This document shows positions 33,751 to 43,036 of a stretch of DNA of 51,249 nucleotides, in pieces; the stretch's first letter is position 1; each line of letters opens with the position of its first letter. This DNA is from Verrucomicrobiia bacterium. GTDB lineage: Bacteria > Verrucomicrobiota > Verrucomicrobiia > Limisphaerales > JADLHS01. A program made the position numbers and the translations under genes. Under the pieces are notes generated by a model, which had not been told where the DNA came from, did no database searches, and saw only the letters and a list, made by a program, of their open reading frames with translations. The stretch covers positions 1-51,249 of the forward strand of contig WYBW01000100.1 of assembly GCA_011525685.1 (NCBI GenBank), read 5' to 3'.

Positions 33751-36700
33751 ATGAATTCTTGTTGTCAATTCGGTCCAGCGCGCTTGAAGCGATGGGTGTT
33801 GCCACTCCTGGCCGCGCTCCTGACGGTCTTGAGTCCGAATTCCGTCCTGCTCGCGGCTGAACCACCCAAGGTTGATTTCAATCTCCACATCCGCCCGCTG
33901 CTTTCGGATCGCTGCTTCAAATGTCACGGGCCGGACGAACAGGCGCGCAAGGGCAAGCTGCGGCTCGACACGCGCGAGGGTGCGCTCAAGGAATTGGCGG
34001 ACGGCTGGCCCGTCATCAAACCAGGCGATCCAGAGAAAAGCGAACTGGTGCAGCGCATCTTCGCCACGGACGACGACGACTTGATGCCGCCGCCGAAGTC
34101 GAACCTGAAACTTTCGCCCGCGGAAAGGGAGTTGCTCAAGCGCTGGATTGCCGAGGGCGCGGAGTTCAAGTCCCATTGGTCGTTTATACCGGTTGCTCAG
34201 GTCACGCCACCGCAGCCCAGCGACAAACAGTGGGTCCGTAATCCCATTGACTCATTCGTCCTGGCTCGTTTGGAAACAGACAACCTCCACCCCGCGCCCG
34301 AAGCCTCGCGGGAAACTTTGATCCGACGTTTGGCGCTGGACCTGACCGGCCTGCCGCCGACGCTGGAGGAAATTGATTCGTTCCTTGCGGACAAATCTCC
34401 GGATGCCTACGAGCGAGTGGTGGAAAAATATCTGGCCTCGCCTGCCTACGGCGAGCGCATGGCGATGGATTGGCTCGATCTGGCGCGTTACGCGGACACT
34501 TTCGGTTACCAGGCCGACGTGGATTTCGACATGTCGCCGTGGCGCGATTGGGTGATCCAGGCGTTCAATGAGAATTTGCCCTACGACCAGTTCATCCTGT
34601 GGCAAATCGCCGGCGACCTGCTGCCGAACGCGACGCGCGAGCAACGGCTGGCCACGGCGTTCAACCGCCTGCATCGCCAGACCAACGAAGGCGGCAGCAT
34701 CGAGGAAGAATGGCGCACGGAATACGTCGCCGACCGCGTCAACACGATGGGCATGGCCATGCTCGGGCTGACGCTGGAGTGCGCCCGTTGCCACGATCAC
34801 AAATACGATCCGGTCACGCAGCGCGATTACTATTCGCTGTTCGCGTTCTTCAACAGCATTGACGAGTCGGGGCTTTATTCTCATTTCACACGAGCCACAC
34901 CGACGCCCACGCTTTTGCTCTGGCCGGAAGACAAATCGCAGGAGCAAGCCGCCTTAAGCTCGCGTCTGGTTAAGGCTGAACGGCGACTGGAACAGGCAGT
35001 GCATGAGGCGAAGCCAGCCTTCGATGCCTGGCTGGAATCCGATGGAGTCGTGCGCGAGCCGCAGCCCACAGCCCGTTTCACATTCGAAACCGTGGTCAGC
35101 AACACGACACCCGACAGCGTCAATTCAACGAACTTTGCGCGGCTGGTGGATGGACCAAAGCTTGTGTCTGGACGCGAGGGTAACGCGCTTCAATTCAGCG
35201 GAGACAACGAGCTGGTCTGCAAAAGCGTGGGCGAGTTCAACCGCACCGACGCGTTTTCGTTCAGCCTGTGGCTCAAGCCGATGGAGCGGCAGGATCGCGC
35301 CGTGATCCTGCATCGCTCCCGCGCCTGGACTGATTCGGGGAGTCGCGGCTACGAACTGGTGCTAGATCAAGGTCGTCCATTCTTCGGGCTGATTCACTTC
35401 TGGCCGGGGAATGCGATCGGCGTGCGCGCCAGGCAGACCTTGCCGACCAACGAGTGGTCGCATGTCGCTGTGACTTACGACGGCTCAAGCCGCGCGGCCG
35501 GTGCCCGGCTGTATCTGAACGGTGAATTCCAAGAGTCGGAAGTCATCCGTGACAATCTGTACAAGGACATCGTTCATCGCAAAGAATGGGGCGACTCGGA
35601 CGTGGGCAACATTCACCTGACGCTCGCGGGGCGGTTTCGTGACAACGGTTTCAAGAACGGATTGATTGACGACTTTCAGGTATTTGACGTTTGCCTGACG
35701 GAAGTTGAGGTGAAGTTGATTGCGCGTGGCGAAGGCGGATCAAACAAACCCCTCACCCTGACCTTCTCCCCGGGGGAGAGGGGACAGCAGTCGCCTCGTG
35801 CCAGTCCGTTGAACGCGGTTGAGCAAAGTCAGGCTTCCGAACCTCGAACCAACCGGCGAACGATTCCCCCTCTCCCTGAGGCAGAGGGCCGCCCGTCCTC
35901 CGTGGCAGCACCGCGGAGGGTGGAGGGTGAGGGTGAAGCGTTACTCGAATACTTCCTCGCCCGCCATTATGAGCCATACCAAACCGCTCTCGCCGAGTTG
36001 AAACAACTCCGCGAGAAAGAAAACCACCTGATCAACGACGTGCGCGAGATCATGACCATGCAGGAATTGCCGCAACCGCGTCCAACCTTCCTGCTGAAAC
36101 GCGGCGCCTACGATGCACCCGGCGACCGCGTCCAACCCGATACCCCGTCGAGCATTCTAGCCTTTCCGGCTGACCAGCCGCGCGACCGCCTGGGCTTGGC
36201 GCGGTGGATGATTGATCGCCAGAATCCGCTCACTTCGCGGGTGGTGGTGAATCGCATCTGGCGGATGCACTTTGGCCGCGGCATTGTCCCGTCGCAGGAG
36301 GATTTCGGCAGCCAGGGCAAACTGCCCACGCACCCCGAGTTGCTCGACTGGCTGGCGGGTTGGTTCATGGAGAGCGGCTGGGACGTGAAAGCCCTGCACC
36401 GGCTCATTGTTACGTCCGCAACTTACCGCCAATCGTCAAGTGCTCCGCGCGAATTGGTGGAGCGCGACCCGGATAACACCTTGCTCGCGCGCGGGTCGAA
36501 GCATCGCCTGCTGGCCGAGCAGATTCGCGACGGCGCGCTCGCGGCCAGCGGGTTGCTGAATCGCACCCTCGGCGGCCCGAGTGTGAAGCCGTATCAACCC
36601 GCGGGCCTTTGGGAGCAATCCGGCACGGGAAAAACCTACACCCAGGACAAGGGCGACAAGCTCTATCGCCGCAGCCTTTACACGTTCTGGCGCCGCACCG

Positions 36701-37122
36701 CGCCGCCGCCTGCGATGCTGACCTTCGACGCCACCTCGCGCGAAGTGTGCAGCGCCAAACGCGAAACCACCGCCACGCCCTTGCAGGCGCTGGTGCTGAT
36801 GAACGATCCGCAATTCGTCGAGGCCGCGCGCGTCCTGGCCGAGAAACTATTGAGGGAATCTCCGAACGACGAATCGGCGCGGATCAATGGCGCCTTCCGC
36901 TCGCTGACCGGTCGTGCGCCGGATGAAAAAGACAGCGCCGTGTTGCGCCAATTGCTGGCAGAGCAAAAAAGTTTCTATGTGAAGGATGCCGAAGCGGCGA
37001 AGAAAATTCTTTCAACCGGCGAGTCGAAGTGGGACGAAAGTTTGCCGCAAGCAGATTTCGCCGCGACGACAATGCTGGTCAGTGCGATTATGAACTTTGA
37101 CGAGTTTGTGACGCAGAGATAG
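33751..37122 (+). CDS. PSCyt1-DUF1549-LamG-DUF1553 exported protein
   Basis: An 1123-aa protein of the planctomycete-cytochrome type. Signal peptide (hydrophobic about 15-34). PSCyt1 domain with a haem c site 'CFKCHG' (Cys55, Cys58, His59). DUF1549 (about 160-375) with the conserved 'LTGLPPTLEEID' and a second CxxCH, 'CARCHDHKYDP' (Cys344-His348). A LamG/concanavalin sandwich (about 450-655) is followed by a low-complexity insert (about 664-731) made of dispersed-repeat DNA. DUF1553 (about 790-1110) has 'RLGLARWMIDRQNPLTSRVVVNRIW' split motifs and 'TPLQALVLMNDPQF'. Such proteins are nearly always followed by a DUF1501 gene, as here. They are thought to act in the periplasm, perhaps in polysaccharide breakdown with electron transfer, but this is unproven. 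Confidence 0.92.
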   Translation: MNSCCQFGPARLKRWVLPLLAALLTVLSPNSVLLAAEPPKVDFNLHIRPLLSDRCFKCHGPDEQARKGKLRLDTREGALKELADGWPVIKPGDPEKSELVQRIFATDDDDLMPPPKSNLKLSPAERELLKRWIAEGAEFKSHWSFIPVAQVTPPQPSDKQWVRNPIDSFVLARLETDNLHPAPEASRETLIRRLALDLTGLPPTLEEIDSFLADKSPDAYERVVEKYLASPAYGERMAMDWLDLARYADTFGYQADVDFDMSPWRDWVIQAFNENLPYDQFILWQIAGDLLPNATREQRLATAFNRLHRQTNEGGSIEEEWRTEYVADRVNTMGMAMLGLTLECARCHDHKYDPVTQRDYYSLFAFFNSIDESGLYSHFTRATPTPTLLLWPEDKSQEQAALSSRLVKAERRLEQAVHEAKPAFDAWLESDGVVREPQPTARFTFETVVSNTTPDSVNSTNFARLVDGPKLVSGREGNALQFSGDNELVCKSVGEFNRTDAFSFSLWLKPMERQDRAVILHRSRAWTDSGSRGYELVLDQGRPFFGLIHFWPGNAIGVRARQTLPTNEWSHVAVTYDGSSRAAGARLYLNGEFQESEVIRDNLYKDIVHRKEWGDSDVGNIHLTLAGRFRDNGFKNGLIDDFQVFDVCLTEVEVKLIARGEGGSNKPLTLTFSPGERGQQSPRASPLNAVEQSQASEPRTNRRTIPPLPEAEGRPSSVAAPRRVEGEGEALLEYFLARHYEPYQTALAELKQLREKENHLINDVREIMTMQELPQPRPTFLLKRGAYDAPGDRVQPDTPSSILAFPADQPRDRLGLARWMIDRQNPLTSRVVVNRIWRMHFGRGIVPSQEDFGSQGKLPTHPELLDWLAGWFMESGWDVKALHRLIVTSATYRQSSSAPRELVERDPDNTLLARGSKHRLLAEQIRDGALAASGLLNRTLGGPSVKPYQPAGLWEQSGTGKTYTQDKGDKLYRRSLYTFWRRTAPPPAMLTFDATSREVCSAKRETTATPLQALVLMNDPQFVEAARVLAEKLLRESPNDESARINGAFRSLTGRAPDEKDSAVLRQLLAEQKSFYVKDAEAAKKILSTGESKWDESLPQADFAATTMLVSAIMNFDEFVTQR
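35748..35940. repeat. Dispersed palindromic repeat pair inside a reading frame
   Basis: Two inverted, G+C-rich elements lie in the gene between LamG and DUF1553. The left one is CCTCACCCTGACC then TTCTCCCCGGGGGAGAGG (about 35751-35785). The right one is CCCCCTCTCCCTGAG...GGTGGAGGGTGAGGG (about 35866-35935). The same left/right layout occurs in the next intergenic gap (37151-37303). In frame it encodes 'PLTLTFSPGERGQQSP' and 'RRVEGEGEALL', the usual peptide readings of this repeat type. The frame stays open throughout. Confidence 0.7.
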
Positions 37123-37150
37123 CGACGATGCAAACTAGCAACGACATCTT

Positions 37151-37303
37151 CACCCTCACCCCGGCCCTCTCCCTGAGGGAGAGGGAGAATTGTCCGCAGC
37201 CTCCCAGAATCTCGAGCGACTGCTGGAGGCTCTGCGACCGCACTACCAAGCGGATCGCGCGATGGCTCTTCCCTCTCCCAGCGGGAGAGGGGCAGGGTGA
37301 GGT
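37151..37303. repeat. Dispersed palindromic repeat pair, intergenic
   Basis: In the 217-base gap between the DUF1553 and DUF1501 genes two facing elements occur: CACCCTCACCCCGGCC followed by the hairpin CTCTCCC-TGA-GGGAGAG (37167-37183), and the hairpin CTCTCCC-AGC-GGGAGAG (37273-37289) followed by GGGCAGGGTGAGG. The outer CACCCTCACC/GGGTGAGG ends pair, so the whole is one large imperfect hairpin. This is a REPIN-like doublet. Confidence 0.75.
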
Positions 37304-37339
37304 AGAGTCACACGCAAACAAATCAGCAACCGAATTGCT

Positions 37340-38806
37340 ATGAACAGCCAAATCTGCACCGGCCCCCTGCCTGCCGCCGGACTTTCCCGCCGTGGTTTCC
37401 TGAATCGCTTTGGCATGGGGCTGGGCGGCCTCGCGCTGGCCAGCTTGATGAAGCCTGCCGGATTGTTCGCCTCAGGAACAGCGGGTGTGGATCGCGGCAT
37501 TCTCGGCGGCCAGTTGCATCATCCCGCGAAAGCCAAGCGCGTCATTTACCTCTTCATGGCGGGCGGGCCGTCGCAGATGGAGACGTTTGATTACAAGCCG
37601 TTGTTGAATCAGCGCAACGGCGAGCAGTTGCCGGACTCGGTGCGCATGGGTCAGCGCTTGACGGGCATGTCCGGCAATCAGTCTTCCTTGCCGCTCGCCG
37701 GCTCGATCTACAAGTTTGCCCGACACGGCAAGAGCGGCGCGTGGGTGAGCGAATTGCTGCCGCACACGGCGAGAGTCGTGGACGATCTGTGCATCATCAA
37801 TTCGATGTATACCGAGGCCATCAACCATGACCCGGCCATCACGTTTCTCCAAACCGGCTCGCAGATTTCCGGCCGGCCCAGCATCGGCGCATGGGTGCAT
37901 TATGGGCTGGGCAGCGACAACGACAATCTACCGGCCTTCGTCGTGCTCATCACACCCGGCAAGGTGGACCAGCCGCTTTACGCGCGCCTGTGGGGCAGCG
38001 GCTTTTTGCCGTCGCGGCATCAAGGGGTGCAATTCCGCTCCGGCAAAGACCCCGTGCTCTACCTGAACAATCCCGATGGGGTAACCCCCGAAAGCCGGCG
38101 GCTGATGCTGGATCGGTTGAAGGAGCTGCACGAACACGCGGCGGACAAATTGGGGGACACGGAGATTGACGCCCGCATCTCCCAATACGAGATGGCTTAC
38201 CGGATGCAATCCAGCGTGCCGGACGTGATGGATTTATCGTCTGAGCCTGAGTCGGTTTTTGAACTTTACGGACCGGACTCGAAGAAGCCCGGCAAGTTTG
38301 CGGCGAACTGCCTGCTCGCGCGGCGGCTGGCGGAAAAGGGCGTGAAGTTCATCCAGCTTTATCATCAGGGCTGGGATCAGCACGGCAATCTGCCTGCCGG
38401 CATCAAAACGCAATGCCAGGAGACGGATCAGGCTTGCGCGGCCTTGATCACCGACCTCAAGCAACGCGGCATGTTGGACGACACACTGGTGATCTGGGGC
38501 GGCGAGTTCGGTCGCACCAGCTATTCACAAGGCAAACTCACGGCGGACAATTACGGGCGCGATCACCATCCGCGCTGTTTCACCACTTGGATCGCCGGCG
38601 GCGGCGTGAAACCCGGCATCGTCTATGGCGAGACGGATGACTTCAGTTACAACATCGCGAGGGATGGCGTCCACGTTCACGATTTCCACGCCACGATGAT
38701 GCATCTGCTGGGTGTGAACCACGAGCGGCTCACCTATTTTTACCAGGGCCGCTATTTCCGGCTGACCGATGTGCATGGGAAAGTCGTGAAAGATTTGATC
38801 GCGTAG
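37340..38806 (+). CDS. DUF1501 protein, Tat-exported
   Basis: A 488-aa protein with a twin-arginine signal: 'LSRRGFLNRFGMGLGGLALASL' pattern (Arg17-Arg18 then hydrophobic to about 38), cleavage near 'LFASG'. DUF1501 marks follow: 'VIYLFMAGGPSQMETFDYKP', 'GAWVSELLPHTARVVDDLCIINSM', 'QLYHQGWDQHGNL', 'VIWGGEFGRTSYSQG', 'NYGRDHHPRCFTTWIAGGGVKPG'. The fold is related to alkaline phosphatase/sulfatase enzymes, and the His/Asp/Glu residues in these motifs are the expected metal ligands. It is the usual partner of the PSCyt1/DUF1549/DUF1553 protein upstream. A 5-bp hairpin (AGCAA-CCGAA-TTGCT, 37325-37339) abuts its ATG. Confidence 0.93.
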   Translation: MNSQICTGPLPAAGLSRRGFLNRFGMGLGGLALASLMKPAGLFASGTAGVDRGILGGQLHHPAKAKRVIYLFMAGGPSQMETFDYKPLLNQRNGEQLPDSVRMGQRLTGMSGNQSSLPLAGSIYKFARHGKSGAWVSELLPHTARVVDDLCIINSMYTEAINHDPAITFLQTGSQISGRPSIGAWVHYGLGSDNDNLPAFVVLITPGKVDQPLYARLWGSGFLPSRHQGVQFRSGKDPVLYLNNPDGVTPESRRLMLDRLKELHEHAADKLGDTEIDARISQYEMAYRMQSSVPDVMDLSSEPESVFELYGPDSKKPGKFAANCLLARRLAEKGVKFIQLYHQGWDQHGNLPAGIKTQCQETDQACAALITDLKQRGMLDDTLVIWGGEFGRTSYSQGKLTADNYGRDHHPRCFTTWIAGGGVKPGIVYGETDDFSYNIARDGVHVHDFHATMMHLLGVNHERLTYFYQGRYFRLTDVHGKVVKDLIA

Positions 38807-38858
38807 GATGCGGAAGCGCTTGCCCTGGTCGTTGCCAGTTAAGGAAACGAACCACGTC

Positions 38859-40205
38859 TTACTTCGCCTTTACGTCATAGCAGAACAACACATCCTGATC
38901 GCGGACGTAGAGTTTCCCGTTGGCAATGACCGGGTGTGCCCAAGCCGGCTGCCGGGTGCGGTCGGGTTGCGTGAACCGGCCACGCTCGAGGAACTCACTA
39001 CGGCTTGGCTCGATGAGAATCAGTTCACCCTCTTCGGTGCGATAATAAATGCGGCTATCCGCGACTGCCACGGAGCCTTTGCGCACGCGGCGTTTGTCGG
39101 GCTGGCGCTCATCCCACAGAACATCGCCGGTCTTGAAATCGAGGCAGGCCAGGTACCCGCCTGCGTTGCCGCCGTTGGAGCCGTAGAGGGTGCCATCCAC
39201 GAGCACCACGCCGCCTTGATGATTCTCCATGCTTCGGGAAAACCACACTTCCTCGGCCTTGATGCCGCCCTCCGCGTCCTTGCTCAATTTCACCAGTCCA
39301 CCGCCCGCGCCATAAGCCGAGGCCGCAAACACCTGACCGTCGTGGTAGAGCGGCGTGGTGCAGTTGATGCCCATCCGGTTGGCGGGCCGGTCATAGCGCC
39401 AGAGGAACTTGCCGTCGGATGCCGCGACTCCGATGAGTGCTCGTGCGGTCAGTTGCACGTACTGGCGCTGCCCGCCGAATTCGATGGCGATGGGCGAGGA
39501 ATAGGCCGCGCCCGAGTTGCCGCCGGGGCCGCCGCCGCGTCCGCCGCGTCCGGGACCGCCGCCCGGACCGCCGGAGTCGCCTCCCGAACTGTCGGGTAAC
39601 CGACTGGTCCAGATCGTTTTGCCGGTCAGCTTGTCGAGGGCAACCATGGTCGCCTCGGTCCCGCCCGGAGTGCATAAGACATTTTCGCCGTCCACGAGCG
39701 GCGATTCGCGGTAGCTCCAGGTGGGCACGACTCCGCCGAAATCCTTCACCAGATTGCGTTGCCAGAGAATCTTGCCGTCGCTGATCTGCAAGCAAGCCAG
39801 GTCGCCACCTATGCCCAGCGCATAAAGCCGCTCGCCATCCACGGTGGGCGTGCAACCCGGGCCTTCTCTGCTCTGCGGCATCGCCTGGCGGAATGCCGGC
39901 CCGAGCTTTGTCACCCACAATTCCGTGCCATCCGTTTCGGACAAGGCCCAGACGACTTCGTCTTCGCCGCGATGGCTCATGCCGAAAATCTTCCCTGCGG
40001 CGATGGCAGGAGCGCTGTCGCCACCGCCGAGTCCCGCGATCCTCCAGGCGAGCGGCGGGCCATCCTTCGGCCATTCCTTGAGCAGGCCGGTATCCTTGGA
40101 GATGGCGTTGCGGTCCGGTCCCTGCCACTGCGGCCAGTCAGCGGCGGAAGCGGAAGCCAAAAGGAGCGCCCCGGAAAGGGCGCCAATCAGGATTTTATTG
40201 CGCAT
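38859..40205 (-). CDS. PQQ-like beta-propeller protein, exported (last gene of operon)
   Basis: A 448-aa protein with a signal peptide (hydrophobic 5-19, cleavage after ASASA, residue 21). The mature start '[24 protein letters not shown]' is the hallmark of verrucomicrobial/planctomycete PQQ_2 (BamB-like) propellers. Blades are seen as '[10 protein letters not shown]', '[10 protein letters not shown]', '[10 protein letters not shown]', '[10 protein letters not shown]'. A glycine-rich insert (about 206-232) interrupts one loop. These proteins rarely bind PQQ; they are probably scaffolds or sensors in the periplasm. Its start codon lies 29 bases after the VTC gene stop, so it closes the seven-gene operon. 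It resembles the second propeller at 41646-42995, a likely paralogue. Confidence 0.9.
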   Translation of the reverse strand: MRNKILIGALSGALLLASASAADWPQWQGPDRNAISKDTGLLKEWPKDGPPLAWRIAGLGGGDSAPAIAAGKIFGMSHRGEDEVVWALSETDGTELWVTKLGPAFRQAMPQSREGPGCTPTVDGERLYALGIGGDLACLQISDGKILWQRNLVKDFGGVVPTWSYRESPLVDGENVLCTPGGTEATMVALDKLTGKTIWTSRLPDSSGGDSGGPGGGPGRGGRGGGPGGNSGAAYSSPIAIEFGGQRQYVQLTARALIGVAASDGKFLWRYDRPANRMGINCTTPLYHDGQVFAASAYGAGGGLVKLSKDAEGGIKAEEVWFSRSMENHQGGVVLVDGTLYGSNGGNAGGYLACLDFKTGDVLWDERQPDKRRVRKGSVAVADSRIYYRTEEGELILIEPSRSEFLERGRFTQPDRTRQPAWAHPVIANGKLYVRDQDVLFCYDVKAK

Positions 40206-40234
40206 GTTCTACCTTTGGTTTGTTTGAGGAGTGT

Positions 40235-40912
40235 TCACAAGCTTTCAATACCCGCGACGTACTTGGAGAAGCGAACCACGCGGAACGGCCACGTGTTCGT
40301 CACCCGAGCCGCGTGCTCCGCCAAGTCAGTTCCAAACTTCAGTTCGATGATCACCGATTTGGCCGACAGCGAGTAGTTCGTGGGCCAGCCACGGTGAGGG
40401 ATGCCCGCAAACTCAAGCGCGTGGTCCACAGTCAGGCGAAAGGCGCCATCGCGACTCAGGAAGTAATGTCGTCGGTAGCGGTTGAACAGAGCCGGCTCCA
40501 GGTGACGCAGCGCGGATCGCAACGGTGCCGGGAGAGCCGCAGTGGCGAAGGCCGCTTCCAGCAACGGGCGAACGGGACATCCGTTCATCGCAAGCGGCGG
40601 AAGCGCGTGGGTCTCCTTGCCGCTCACGACGCCTCTTTTCTGCTTCAACTCCAACCTGGGCTGCTCCACCAGCCCCGGTGGTTGCCCATACCATCGCACC
40701 CGGGTCTTGCTCCGGGTCGCAACTCCGTGGACGTGAGCGTGGTAATCCCCGCGACTGGGAGAGTCCAGGTAGATATTGTTCACAGTCCGCGGCGGATAAG
40801 CCTCGCGGAAGGCGGCGGGATGACGCCGGACCCGGGCCAGAACCTCGGCGAGCGTGAAGCCTTCGGCGACAAACTTCTTCTCGAAGCGCAGGTTGGGGAG
40901 CGTCGGTGTCAT
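40235..40912 (-). CDS. VTC-domain polyphosphate polymerase-like protein
   Basis: A 225-aa protein covering one VTC domain. The tunnel-lining basic and acidic residues of the VTC family are present: 'RFEKKF' (9-14), 'VNNIYLDS' (44-51), 'RVRWYG' (Arg71, Arg73), 'RLELKQKRG' (Glu88, Lys90), 'NRYRRHYF' (Arg145, Arg147-148), 'IIELKF' (Glu190, Lys192) and 'SKYVAG' (Ser216, Lys217). In yeast this domain makes polyphosphate from ATP. A cytoplasmic ATP-dependent role is likely here, possibly feeding the DUF4956 membrane protein 14 bases upstream. The open frame extends to 41584, but ATG 40912 fits the domain start and the operon spacing. Confidence 0.9.
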   Translation of the reverse strand: MTPTLPNLRFEKKFVAEGFTLAEVLARVRRHPAAFREAYPPRTVNNIYLDSPSRGDYHAHVHGVATRSKTRVRWYGQPPGLVEQPRLELKQKRGVVSGKETHALPPLAMNGCPVRPLLEAAFATAALPAPLRSALRHLEPALFNRYRRHYFLSRDGAFRLTVDHALEFAGIPHRGWPTNYSLSAKSVIIELKFGTDLAEHAARVTNTWPFRVVRFSKYVAGIESL

Positions 40913-40926
40913 GGGAGCGCGCCGTG

Positions 40927-41616
40927 TCAGGCCACCAATCCACGATCTTCGAGGCAGCTCACTCTGACCTCGGGGCTGAGCGCGCGAAGCTGGTTGGTGA
41001 ACTGTTCCAGGTGAGCCACCTGTTTGAAATCCACGAGGAAGGCCGCTTCGAGTGATTCCGGCGTTTGATCGAATCGCTTGAGGTTGGCGTTGGCGCCAAC
41101 GCCTGCCAGAACCTGAAGGATGCGCTCGGCGCCAAGGTTGGCGGCGGCAGGGCTGGTCACTGTCAGGTAGAGGTTGGGTTGGCCGGTGGCGCCAGGTCGA
41201 AACAGCCCGCGGATGATGATGAGTCCAAAAATGATGACCAAAGCCACAATCGTCACCAAAGCCTGGCCGGCGCCCAAACCCAGCCCGATGCTGATGGCGA
41301 GAAAAAGAAACGCCAGTTCCTCCGGCTCCTTGATCGCGGCGCGGAAGCGCACGATGGACAACGCGCCCACCAAGCCGAGCGAGAGCGCGAGGGAGGATCG
41401 CACAATGCTGATGATGAGAGTCGTGGTCACCACCAGCAGGAGAAAGTTTCGGGCGAAGAGTCGCCGGTTGGAGAGCGAGTGTCCGAAGTGGATATAAACC
41501 TGACCGAGAATGACGCCCAGCAGCGCGGCGATGCCGAGGCTGAGGACCAATTTGGGCAGCGAAACCACCATTTCGGGGTTCCACAACAGTTCACGGAGGG
41601 ATTGTTCGATTTGCAT
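40927..41616 (-). CDS. DUF4956 membrane protein
   Basis: A 229-aa protein with about four membrane segments (20-40, 58-78, 82-95 and 105-138) and a soluble C-terminal domain. The conserved 'SLGLVGALSIVRFRAAIKEPEELAFLF' block defines DUF4956. The C-terminal part (about 150-229) resembles a small ferredoxin-like regulatory domain. DUF4956 genes commonly sit with VTC-domain and CotH genes, as here (14 bases before the VTC gene). A channel or translocation role for polyphosphate or its product is suggested by context only. Confidence 0.92.
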   Translation of the reverse strand: MQIEQSLRELLWNPEMVVSLPKLVLSLGIAALLGVILGQVYIHFGHSLSNRRLFARNFLLLVVTTTLIISIVRSSLALSLGLVGALSIVRFRAAIKEPEELAFLFLAISIGLGLGAGQALVTIVALVIIFGLIIIRGLFRPGATGQPNLYLTVTSPAAANLGAERILQVLAGVGANANLKRFDQTPESLEAAFLVDFKQVAHLEQFTNQLRALSPEVRVSCLEDRGLVA

Positions 41617-41645
41617 GGGTATTGGTTATGGTGAATCGCTACGGG

Positions 41646-42995
41646 TCATTGGGCAATCTTCAGGCACTTCATACGCGTTTGGTCTCGGACGAGGAGCTTG
41701 CCATCGGCGAGTGCCATCGGTGCCCAGTTCTGGGTTTGGCCTCCAACACGCGAAGCCATCGCGTCATTTTCCGAGCCGGTTCCTCCCTCTCCCAGCACCT
41801 TGGCCGAGGCGAGCGGCTTGAAGCCGGCGGGATCAGGCTCGATCAGATACAGGGTCTGCGCGCCGTCGGTGGCGAGAATGAGGCCGTCCGCGAGGATCAT
41901 GCTGCCCTTGTTGAAATCCGGCGCGCGCCGGGTCTTCCACATAATCTGGCCCCCCATGCTCAGGCACACCATGCCGTCACGCCGGTTGTTGGTGCCATAC
42001 TGGGCATAAAGGTGACCCTTGTGCAGAATCGGCGGTTTGGTTTGATCGCCAAATTCCTTGGTGGTGAACAATTCGATGACGCCGTAGCGGCCGTCAGCCT
42101 GTTTCTCCACCTTGATCATCGTGGCGCCGAGTTCGTAACCACCGACAATCAGGATTCTGTTCTCCCCGGCATCCAGCGCGGGCGCGACCGAGATGTGACA
42201 CTCCCACTTGTTGTACTTCCACAGGATTTCGCCCGTCAGCGGATCCATGCCGACGACGTTGCCCAGTTCATTCTCCGGGCGGACGCGCTGGAAAGGATTC
42301 GTGGATGAAGTGACCATCACCAGATGGTCTTTTCCGTCCACCTTCACAATGACAGGGCTGGCGTAGCTGATAAGCCCGAGGGGCGGCGTCTTCCATTTGA
42401 TCTCACCCGTGAGTTTGTCATAAGCCACCACCCCTGCCTCCGGCGCCTGCGAGGCCACGATCAGCAGGTCACCGTAAATCAAGGGACATTGCGTGATGGC
42501 CCAGAACGGAATTCTTTCACCGCCAAAATCCTTCCACACGTTCTTGTTCCAGACGGGCTTGTGTGTGTTGAGGTTGATGCAATACAAGTCGCCATTATGG
42601 CCGCAGGTGTAAACGTGCTGCCCGTCCACGGCCGGCACACTGCGCGAACCGGGAAACATGACCGTCCCGGGAGCATCGTAAGCAAACTGCCAGAGTTCCT
42701 TGCCCGTGGACAGGTCCAGGCAGCGGAGCTTGTCCGCCACTTTGTCCTCCCGGTCGAGGAGATAAACCTTGCCGTCCTTGACCACAGGTCCGCCAAAGCC
42801 TCTGCCCACCGCCACCGTCCATAGAACTTCGGGTCCATTCGTGGACCAGTTGCGCAGAATGCCTTTCTGGGGCGAGACGCTGTTCCGGGTTGGACCGAGG
42901 TATTGGGGCCAATCATCGGCCCGCGCGCCAGACATCAAGATGACCCAGCCGAGGGCGCAGAGGATGGTCTTGCCGTAGTGCTCTTTCATTTTCAT
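41646..42995 (-). CDS. PQQ-like beta-propeller protein, exported
   Basis: A 449-aa BamB-like propeller. From ATG 42995 a signal peptide is clear (hydrophobic about 10-22, cleavage after 'GARA'). The frame opens at a TTG at 43040 that overlaps the CotH stop, but that would bury the signal. The mature start 'DDWPQYLGPTRNSVSPQKGIL' and blades such as 'TGKELWQFAYD', 'TGEIKWKTPPL' and 'TGEILWKYNKW' define the family. It lies between CotH (41 bases upstream) and DUF4956 (29 bases downstream), interrupting the usual CotH-VTC-DUF4956 grouping. It may fold or scaffold the CotH protein outside the membrane. Confidence 0.9.
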   Translation of the reverse strand: MKMKEHYGKTILCALGWVILMSGARADDWPQYLGPTRNSVSPQKGILRNWSTNGPEVLWTVAVGRGFGGPVVKDGKVYLLDREDKVADKLRCLDLSTGKELWQFAYDAPGTVMFPGSRSVPAVDGQHVYTCGHNGDLYCINLNTHKPVWNKNVWKDFGGERIPFWAITQCPLIYGDLLIVASQAPEAGVVAYDKLTGEIKWKTPPLGLISYASPVIVKVDGKDHLVMVTSSTNPFQRVRPENELGNVVGMDPLTGEILWKYNKWECHISVAPALDAGENRILIVGGYELGATMIKVEKQADGRYGVIELFTTKEFGDQTKPPILHKGHLYAQYGTNNRRDGMVCLSMGGQIMWKTRRAPDFNKGSMILADGLILATDGAQTLYLIEPDPAGFKPLASAKVLGEGGTGSENDAMASRVGGQTQNWAPMALADGKLLVRDQTRMKCLKIAQ

Positions 42996-43036
42996 ATCAG
43001 TTTCTTGTGGGGGGTGTTTAATCACGGGAATCACTT

